A program made the translations under genes and the position numbers. A stretch of 19,566 nt of DNA from JAZLIC01 sp045617225 (GTDB lineage Bacteria; Bacillota; Clostridia; Monoglobales; Monoglobaceae): positions 1-19,566 of the forward strand of contig JAZLIC010000059.1 in assembly GCA_045617225.1 (NCBI GenBank), in the 5' to 3' direction. Positions 15,068 to 19,566 of this stretch are shown here, piece after piece (within the stretch, counting starts at the first letter, position 1; each line of letters begins with the position of its first letter). The notes beneath the pieces are model-generated. The model ran no database searches and was not told the origin of the DNA. It worked only from the letters and a program-made list of their open reading frames with translations.

Positions 15068-15457
15068 ATGTCAATATTTAAGATACTTGGCGTCGGTATA
15101 ATTTCTGTGGTGTTTGCTACATTGCTTAAGAAATACAGACCGGAATTTGCATTGCTCATACCTATTATTGCATATCCCATTATGTTTGCACTAATCATAC
15201 CTTATTTAAAAGCGGTGCTTAGTATGTTTGAGGATATTGCCGCACAAGTCGGAGTCGATATAAAGTACTTGGGTATAGTGATAAAGATAATCGGTGCGGC
15301 GTATGTGACGCAGTTCGGAGCAGAGCTTTGTTTAGATGCAGGCGAGAGAGCTATTGCAAGTAAAATTGAATTCGGCGGCAAGATTATTATTGCCGCAATG
15401 TCTATGCCTGTTGTGTATAGACTTTTGGAGTTGGTGAGCAGTATTATAAACTTTTAA
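15068..15457 (+). CDS. spoIIIAD: Stage III sporulation protein AD
   Basis: This 129-residue membrane protein has three to four predicted helices. Like SpoIIIAC, it begins with a short hydrophobic segment and then LLKKYRPEFALLIPI. The region GAAYVTQFGAELCLDAGERAIASK (about 76-99) is characteristic of SpoIIIAD. It is part of the membrane base of the mother-cell channel complex. It begins 2 bases after the spoIIIAC stop and must rely on coupling, as no strong SD is visible apart from weak purines in the end of spoIIIAC. The length is normal for the family. Confidence 0.93.
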   Translation: MSIFKILGVGIISVVFATLLKKYRPEFALLIPIIAYPIMFALIIPYLKAVLSMFEDIAAQVGVDIKYLGIVIKIIGAAYVTQFGAELCLDAGERAIASKIEFGGKIIIAAMSMPVVYRLLELVSSIINF

Positions 15458-15460
15458 GGA
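15456..15460 (+). promoter_or_regulatory. Ribosome binding site favouring the second ATG of spoIIIAE
   Basis: AAGGA overlaps the spoIIIAD stop codon and lies 8 bases before ATG 15469. The earlier in-frame ATG 15460 starts on its last base and has no SD of its own, so ATG 15469 is preferred. Confidence 0.5.
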
Positions 15461-15468
15461 TGAAGGAA

Positions 15469-16626
15469 ATGAAGAAGGTACTTTTTTTGATTATTCTGTT
15501 TATTGTGATTTCTCCTCAAAGAGTATATGCCGAGGAGGAATACCAAACCTTGCTTGAAGACTATGCGTCAATCTATGGTGAGCAGATACAAGACAGTGTG
15601 GCAGATACAGAGATAGAGAGCGTTGTTCCCGGGTTTGATGCGGACAGAATTCTTCTTGAAATTGCAACAGGTAAATATGATTTTGACCTAAACGCCATCA
15701 TAAACAAAGGGATAAAAATTCTGCTCGGCGAGGTTTATTCCTCACTTAAAATTATGGTTTTGGTGTTGGCACTTTCTATTCTTTGTTCATACCTGATAAA
15801 TATGCGCTCCGCATTCGGAAGTGAGGGAGTAGAACAGGTCGCATATTTTGCTTGCTATATTATGATTGTCGGCATAGCCTCTGCGGCTTTCTTTGATGTG
15901 ATAAGTTGTGCAAAGTCTACCATAGAAAACGCCGCCCTTTTTATGCGGCTTATAGTGCCTGTTGTTTTAGCGTCGCTTATAGGAGTGGGGGCGATAGTAT
16001 CGGCAGCAGTTATAGAGCCGACTTTGCTTTTGATAATAGAAATTTCCGTAACGGTAATCATAAAAGTTTTTTTGCCCATTATAATGATAAGTACTGCGGT
16101 AAGCATAGTAGGGTGTATGTCTGATAAAATAAAGACCGACCGTTTGACAAAGTTTTTAAACCAGGTGATAAAATGGGGCCTTAGTTGTATGATGATAATT
16201 TTTGTAAGCGTAGTCGGCTTTAAAAGCATTGCCGCAGGCGGTGCAGACGGTATCAGCTTAAAGATTGCAAAGTTTGCAACATCAAACATAATTCCCGTGG
16301 TTGGCGGAATTCTTGCAGAAACGGTGGAAACGGTGATGAATTGCAGTTTGGCAATTAAAAATGCAGTTGGTCTGACTTGCGGACTCGTTATCGTTCTTAT
16401 AGTGGTAACACCGCTTCTAAAAATTATTGCATCTTTGATAATTTTTCGCACTACTGCGGCAATTTTGGAGCCAATAGCGGATTCGAAGATAACAAAATGT
16501 CTGTCGGGACTTGCGGACTCGGTATCGGTGGTGTTTTCTTTCCTTTCGACCGTCAGTGTTATGTTTATTATCATACTTACCATTGTTATAAATGCAGGTA
16601 ACTCTGCAATTATGCTTGGAAGATAG
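15469..16626 (+). CDS. spoIIIAE: Stage III sporulation protein AE
   Basis: SpoIIIAE is the large polytopic membrane component of the SpoIIIA channel complex. From ATG 15469 the protein has 385 residues. It has an N-terminal signal sequence ending near PQRVYA (about residue 21), then an acidic extracytoplasmic stretch with Tyr and Glu, followed by about seven to eight hydrophobic helices. Family-like segments include VPGFDADRIL, LRPHF-free helices rich in Ile/Val, and ATSNIIPVVGGILAETVETV in the second half. An ATG 3 codons upstream (15460) would give 388 residues but lacks an SD. It lies 2-11 bases after spoIIIAD, depending on the start, and 8 bases before spoIIIAF. Confidence 0.93.
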   Translation: MKKVLFLIILFIVISPQRVYAEEEYQTLLEDYASIYGEQIQDSVADTEIESVVPGFDADRILLEIATGKYDFDLNAIINKGIKILLGEVYSSLKIMVLVLALSILCSYLINMRSAFGSEGVEQVAYFACYIMIVGIASAAFFDVISCAKSTIENAALFMRLIVPVVLASLIGVGAIVSAAVIEPTLLLIIEISVTVIIKVFLPIIMISTAVSIVGCMSDKIKTDRLTKFLNQVIKWGLSCMMIIFVSVVGFKSIAAGGADGISLKIAKFATSNIIPVVGGILAETVETVMNCSLAIKNAVGLTCGLVIVLIVVTPLLKIIASLIIFRTTAAILEPIADSKITKCLSGLADSVSVVFSFLSTVSVMFIIILTIVINAGNSAIMLGR

Positions 16627-16634
16627 GGGCCATT

Positions 16635-17129
16635 ATGGAATATATAAAAAGCTTGGCGATGGCAATATGCGGTGCCGTCCTATTGTCTGCGGGCACTGAA
16701 ACCATACTGCCAAAGGGTGAAATTAAAAAATATGTACGCCTTGTACTCGGAATTATCATAAGCCTTATTATCCTGTCACCTCTTGGCAAAATCGTATCCG
16801 ATGGCTATCTGCCATACTTTCATATTGATGTGCCTGCCGAAAGGGAAGCGTTTTTAGATATGAGCGATATGGAAGACACACAAAAAGAGCAGGTTTTAAA
16901 GCTATACACCAAAAAGATTGAGGATAAAATCTTAGAAAGCTTTGAAAACAAGTACGGTGATATAGATGTATGCGTAGAGATAAGGCAGGAGGAAGAGCAT
17001 TTTGGTGAGATAGAAAAAGTTTTGATTTTGCCTCAGAATGAGGTTAGTGACAGTGAAATTTCCGAGATAAAAAAGGCGGTTAAGGTAAGCACGGGCGTAT
17101 CGGAGGAGATTATAACGGTTGAACTTTAG
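16635..17129 (+). CDS. spoIIIAF: Stage III sporulation protein AF
   Basis: This 164-residue protein has two N-terminal membrane helices (about 5-22 and 33-52) separated by the loop ETILPKGEIKKYVRLVLG, the hallmark of SpoIIIAF. The acidic soluble C-terminal domain (about 65-164) resembles the ring-building fold shared by SpoIIIAF, AG and AH. The C-terminal end, with a KKAVKVSTGVSEEIITVEL-like beta strand, fits that fold. SD GGGG at 16626-16629 overlaps the end of spoIIIAE. Its stop codon TAG is part of the SD of spoIIIAG. Confidence 0.9.
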   Translation: MEYIKSLAMAICGAVLLSAGTETILPKGEIKKYVRLVLGIIISLIILSPLGKIVSDGYLPYFHIDVPAEREAFLDMSDMEDTQKEQVLKLYTKKIEDKILESFENKYGDIDVCVEIRQEEEHFGEIEKVLILPQNEVSDSEISEIKKAVKVSTGVSEEIITVEL

Positions 17130-17141
17130 GAGTGACAAAAA

Positions 17142-17684
17142 ATGAACTTAAACTTTTTGCATAGCGGAAAAGCCGATACTGCCGAGCGAAAAGGACTTAA
17201 CAAAATTGTTGTAGCGGCAATTGTTTTGGCGATTATATTTTTATTCGGAAGCGGCTTTTTTGGAGGTGATAAAAAGGAAGATAAGGTTGTGATTACGGAA
17301 GAAAAGGGCGAATATGTAAAAGAGATGGAAGATAAGCTCTGTTCCACTCTTGAAAAGATAGAAGGTGTTGGCAAGGTATATGTTATGATTACTTTTGAAA
17401 GCGACGGAAAGAAGGTCTTGGCAACGGACACAAAGAGCAAAAGTCAGGAAAAAGCAGATGAAAAATCCGTAAAGGAGAAGGAGTCAGAGGGTGACAGAAC
17501 GGTTGTGATGACATCTCAAAGCTCAAAAGGCGAGCCTGTCGTTATAGAAGAAAAGTATCCAAAGCCGACAGGAATAGTTGTTGTGGCAACAGGCGCAAAA
17601 AGCGAGAGCATAAAACTTAAAATTTATGAGGCAGTAAAGGCATTGTACGGACTGCCTGCGCATAGAATTAAAGTGACAAGCTAA
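17142..17684 (+). CDS. spoIIIAG: Stage III sporulation protein AG
   Basis: SpoIIIAG forms a large ring in the intermembrane space between mother cell and forespore. The 180-residue protein has a short cytoplasmic N-terminus, one membrane helix (about 21-41), and then the soluble ring domain. That domain contains YVKEMEDKLCSTLEKIEGVG (55-74) and VMITFESDGKKVLATD. The charged loop (about 95-130, rich in Lys, Glu, Ser) corresponds to the beta-triangle insertion of SpoIIIAG. The end reads PTGIVVVATGA and YEAVKALYGLPAHRIKV, close to the family consensus. SD AGGAG at 17128-17132 overlaps the spoIIIAF stop codon. No separate sigma-G promoter was recognisable upstream. Confidence 0.94.
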   Translation: MNLNFLHSGKADTAERKGLNKIVVAAIVLAIIFLFGSGFFGGDKKEDKVVITEEKGEYVKEMEDKLCSTLEKIEGVGKVYVMITFESDGKKVLATDTKSKSQEKADEKSVKEKESEGDRTVVMTSQSSKGEPVVIEEKYPKPTGIVVVATGAKSESIKLKIYEAVKALYGLPAHRIKVTS

Positions 17685-17704
17685 TATAAAAGGAGAGATG
17701 AAAA

Positions 17705-18220
17705 ATGAAAAAGAAAAATTCAGGCTTCAAAGGGAAACAGATTTTGCTTTTCGGTTTGGTTGCACTTGTGATAGCGGCAGGCTATTACAGATGGACAACG
17801 GAAACAAACAGTAATTCTTATGTTTCGGTTGCGAGTGATGCAAAGCCTAAGGAAGAAGAACAAAAAGAGGAGAAAGCCCCGGGACTTTCAAAGACAAGAC
17901 AGGACAGGGATGAGAGAAGAAGTTCGTCCGTCGCTTCTTGGCAGGAAATTTTGGATAACGAAAATGCCTCACAGGAGGATAAAGATGAAGCGGAAAATAA
18001 AATAAGGCTTGCAAGTGAGAATGCGGAAAAAGAAGGCACTATAGAAACATTGATTAAAGCAAAGGGATTTGAGGACTGCCTTGCAATAATAGAAAACGGT
18101 GATATTACCATTATTGTATCAGGCAAGGAAATTGATGATACATCTGCGGCACAGGTAAAAGAAATAGTTGTGTCTAAGGCAGGTATACCGGCAAAGGGTA
18201 TAAAGCTGAGCCACGAATAA
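17705..18220 (+). CDS. spoIIIAH: Stage III sporulation protein AH
   Basis: SpoIIIAH sits in the mother-cell membrane and binds forespore SpoIIQ across the septal space, joining the two halves of the channel. The 171-residue protein has a basic N-terminus, one membrane helix (about 12-28), then a low-complexity Lys/Glu/Ser-rich linker (about 45-72). The C-terminal ring-building domain starts around SSSVASWQEILDNENAS (73-89) and ends TSAAQVKEIVVSKAGIPAKG with KL. It is shorter than B. subtilis SpoIIIAH (218 residues), mainly in the linker. SD AGGAG is at 17691-17695. It ends the spoIIIA operon; I see no clear terminator in the 99 bases that follow. Confidence 0.92.
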   Translation: MKKKNSGFKGKQILLFGLVALVIAAGYYRWTTETNSNSYVSVASDAKPKEEEQKEEKAPGLSKTRQDRDERRSSSVASWQEILDNENASQEDKDEAENKIRLASENAEKEGTIETLIKAKGFEDCLAIIENGDITIIVSGKEIDDTSAAQVKEIVVSKAGIPAKGIKLSHE

Positions 18221-18248
18221 TAAATGATAAAAAACTTATAAAAAAGCA

Positions 18249-18277
18249 TTGTAAAAATATTTTCAATATGGTATACT
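18249..18277 (+). promoter_or_regulatory. Sigma-A-type promoter with extended -10 (asp23-nusB)
   Basis: The -35 TTGTAA is at 18249-18254 and the -10 TATACT at 18272-18277, with a 17-base spacer and TGG at 18269-18271 as extended -10. Transcription would begin near 18284. A direct repeat CGATAT (18283-18288 and 18298-18303) straddles the predicted start. The promoter lets asp23 and nusB be expressed independently of sporulation. Confidence 0.72.
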
Positions 18278-18319
18278 ATAAACGATATAATATATTTCGA
18301 TATTTTGGAGGTATAGCAT

Positions 18320-18757
18320 ATGGAAAACACAACAAATCCTGAAATTATTGATAATGGAAATATCAACATTTCTAATGATGTTGTTGCTATTATCGCATCA
18401 ATTGCCGCAACCGGTATAGACGGCGTTGTAGGTATGGCTGGCAGTATTTCGGGCGGCTTTGCGGAATTTTTGGGAAAGAAAAATCTCTCTAAGGGCGTAA
18501 AGGTCAATATTGAGGAAAACACTGTTGAGCTTGACTTGGCTATTGTTGTTGAATATGGTGCAAAAATTCCGGATGTTGCGTGGGAGATACAAGACAAGGT
18601 AAAGAGTGAAGTCGAGGCTATGACAGGACTTGATGTTACTGCTGTCAATGTCAGCGTTGAAGGAGTATCATTTGTAAAGAAGGCAGAGGATACACCTGAA
18701 GAAAAAACTGATGACGAAATAATCGTCGAAGATGAAACAATGGAGGACGGAGAATAA
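18320..18757 (+). CDS. Asp23/Gls24 family envelope stress response protein
   Basis: This 145-residue protein of the Asp23/Gls24 family (PF03780) is similar to B. subtilis YqhY and YloU. It has INISNDVVAIIASIAATGIDGVVGMAG at 15-41 and ends its folded part with TGLDVTAVNVSVEGVSFV; both ends are typical. A very acidic tail (about 123-145) follows. YqhY in B. subtilis is linked to lipid synthesis through the neighbouring accBC genes, which are missing here. Family members often act at the membrane or cell envelope. SD GGAGG at 18307-18311 fixes the ATG. The gene has its own promoter and is followed by nusB after 13 bases, the common Firmicutes order. Confidence 0.9.
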   Translation: MENTTNPEIIDNGNINISNDVVAIIASIAATGIDGVVGMAGSISGGFAEFLGKKNLSKGVKVNIEENTVELDLAIVVEYGAKIPDVAWEIQDKVKSEVEAMTGLDVTAVNVSVEGVSFVKKAEDTPEEKTDDEIIVEDETMEDGE

Positions 18758-18763
18758 TCTCCG
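18748..18763 (+). other. Perfect hairpin over the asp23 stop codon before nusB
   Basis: CGGAGA (18748-18753) and TCTCCG (18758-18763) form a 6-base-pair stem with the four-base loop ATAA, which contains most of the asp23 stop codon (18755-18757). The left arm holds the only GGAG near nusB. There is no U tract, so it is not a terminator. It could mask or position the ribosome at the asp23-nusB junction. Confidence 0.5.
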
Positions 18764-18770
18764 AGTGATA

Positions 18771-19166
18771 ATGAACAGAAGAAAAGCAAGAGAAGGTGCG
18801 TTCCTGATACTCTTTCAGTATAAGTTTCAGCCGGATGAGCTTGAGCAGATAACGGAGTTTTATTTTGCGGAATTCGATGCCGGCGAACAGGCAGAGTATA
18901 TAAACCGTGTGGTCTTTGGAACAGCGGAAAACCTTAAAACAATTGATGATAAGATTACAGAGTTTGCAAAGGATTGGACAATTGACAGGATTTCTGCTGT
19001 CAGTTTAGCAGTTATGCGCCTTTCTGTATATGAGATGCTATATTGCGAGGATATACCGAATGCAGTTTCGGTGAACGAGGCTATTGCCATTGCCAAGAAG
19101 TATGAGGGCGAGGAAGCCGCACCTTTTGTCAACGGTATTCTCGGCAGTATTCAAAAACAACAGTAA
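18771..19166 (+). CDS. nusB: Transcription antitermination factor NusB
   Basis: NusB binds boxA RNA with NusE (S10) and prevents premature termination of rRNA transcription. The 131-residue sequence begins MNRRKAREGAFLILFQ, the standard RRxAREgAl opening. It contains DKITEFAKDWTIDRISAVSLAVMRLSVYEM (about 59-88) and the conserved end with PNAVSVNEAIAIAKKY and FVNGILG. The frame is open upstream to ATG 18732, which would overlap asp23. ATG 18771 matches the family start but has only a weak SD (GAGTG 18763-18767), so coupling to asp23 is likely. A strong terminator follows the gene 11 bases after its stop codon. Confidence 0.95.
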   Translation: MNRRKAREGAFLILFQYKFQPDELEQITEFYFAEFDAGEQAEYINRVVFGTAENLKTIDDKITEFAKDWTIDRISAVSLAVMRLSVYEMLYCEDIPNAVSVNEAIAIAKKYEGEEAAPFVNGILGSIQKQQ

Positions 19167-19177
19167 ATTATAGCTTT

Positions 19178-19212
19178 AAACAGAGCAGAGGGTTATCCCG
19201 TTGCTCTGTTTT
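19178..19212 (+). terminator. Intrinsic terminator between nusB and xseA
   Basis: The arms 19178-19187 and 19202-19211 form a perfect 10-base-pair stem (core CAGAGCA/TGCTCTG). A G-U pair, one A-G mismatch and an inner GGG/CCC stem with a TTAT loop sit above it. The U tract is short (19209-19212, TTTT then G). The xseA ATG is only 20 bases further on, leaving no room for a separate promoter after the hairpin. Confidence 0.75.
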
Positions 19213-19231
19213 GATTAAATGGGATGATGAA

Positions 19232-19566
19232 ATGATAGAAAGAGAAGCACTATCGGTAACACAGGTAAACCTTTATATAAAAGAGATTTTAAGCCGTGAT
19301 GATATACTGAGTGATGTTTTGGTTAAGGGAGAGCTTTCTAACTTTAAAGCACATTCTTCAGGGCATATGTATATGTCCCTTAAAGATGAAAGCGGTGTTA
19401 TGCGTGCAGTGATGTTTCGCAGTGCGGCGACAAAGCTTACCTTTAAACCTGATAATGGTATGAAGGTAATCTGCCGTGGCAGAATAGGCGTTTATGAGCG
19501 TGACGGACAGTACCAATTATATATCGAAAGTATGGTGCCTGACGGAATAGGTGATTTACATATAGC
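19232..19566 (+). CDS. xseA: Exodeoxyribonuclease VII large subunit, N-terminal part (3' truncated)
   Basis: XseA with XseB forms exonuclease VII, which degrades single-stranded DNA. The first 111 codons are present and run off the window. They encode the OB-fold domain: ALSVTQVNLYIKEIL (6-20), VLVKGELSNFKAHSSGHMYMS (about 29-49), LKDESGVMRAVMF and GRIGVYERDGQYQLY. This is a textbook match to XseA. ATG 19232 has a modest SD (GGGATGA at 19221-19227). In many Firmicutes folD lies between nusB and xseA; here it is absent and an intrinsic terminator takes the space. Confidence 0.93.
   Translation, partial: MIEREALSVTQVNLYIKEILSRDDILSDVLVKGELSNFKAHSSGHMYMSLKDESGVMRAVMFRSAATKLTFKPDNGMKVICRGRIGVYERDGQYQLYIESMVPDGIGDLHI

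Noticed and set aside
15855..16583. Long minus-strand open frame (242 codons) opposite spoIIIAE
   Set aside because: It mirrors a hydrophobic, well-recognised gene, has no SD or family-like motifs, and is a reverse-strand shadow.
18283..18303. Direct repeat CGATAT around the asp23 transcription start as an operator
   Set aside because: Six-base AT-rich repeats are expected by chance in such a leader, and they match no regulator site I know.
17818..18789. Minus-strand open frame of 323 codons across spoIIIAH and asp23
   Set aside because: It is Ser/Ile/Phe-rich low-complexity sequence produced by reading acidic Glu/Lys codons backwards, and it spans two genes and a promoter on the other strand.
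1..19566. Mobile elements, CRISPR arrays, tRNA or rRNA genes, riboswitches
   Set aside because: No transposase or integrase motifs, no regularly spaced repeats, no cloverleaf sequences, and no leader long enough for a known riboswitch were seen.

Overview
The window is a gene-dense, entirely plus-strand stretch of core chromosome from an endospore-forming, anaerobic Firmicute of the class Clostridia. The evidence is a complete eight-gene spoIIIA operon, a ferredoxin-linked 2-oxoacid oxidoreductase cluster, DXP-pathway isoprenoid synthesis, moderately AT-rich DNA and GGAGG-type ribosome binding sites. A narrower placement (for example within Oscillospirales) would be a guess. I see no phage, transposon, CRISPR array, tRNA or rRNA. 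No gap between genes exceeds about 120 bases.

Layout. (1) Positions 1-363 hold the 3' end of a SpoVB-like flippase. (2) A promoter beginning directly after that stop codon (364-392) leads into a tightly packed block: a membrane-anchored ComEA-like helix-hairpin-helix protein, a YesL/DUF624 membrane protein, dxs, tlyA, nadK, recN and an RseC-family membrane protein. (3) A second promoter (7338-7366) starts a block with a small P-loop ATPase, a two-cluster ferredoxin, three subunits of a 2-oxoacid:ferredoxin oxidoreductase (VOR type) and an ABC-F ATPase. (4) A single sugar-phosphate transferase has its own promoter (12607-12635) and an intrinsic terminator (13333-13363). (5) spoIIIAA to spoIIIAH follow (13433-18220), with a possible sigma-E -10 element upstream. 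(6) A fourth promoter (18249-18277) drives an Asp23/Gls24 protein and nusB, followed by a strong hairpin terminator (19178-19212) and then the start of xseA, cut by the window end.

How the genes work together. SpoIIIAA-AH form the mother-cell half of the SpoIIQ-SpoIIIAH channel between mother cell and forespore; the SpoVB-like flippase may also belong to the sporulation programme. The ferredoxin, alpha, beta and gamma genes encode one four-subunit enzyme that oxidises 2-oxoacids to acyl-CoA and reduces ferredoxin. dxs, nadK, tlyA, recN, nusB and xseA are housekeeping genes. In Bacillus and many clostridia they lie in one neighbourhood (asp23-nusB-folD-xseA-xseB-ispA-dxs-tlyA-nadK-argR-recN). 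Here that neighbourhood is split: dxs to recN lies upstream of spoIIIA, and argR, folD and accBC are missing from their usual positions.

I found no clearly undescribed system. The best second looks are the conserved-looking P-loop ATPase at the head of the oxidoreductase operon, the terminator between nusB (an antitermination factor) and xseA, the rearranged gene order, and four promoters that share one extended -10 design.
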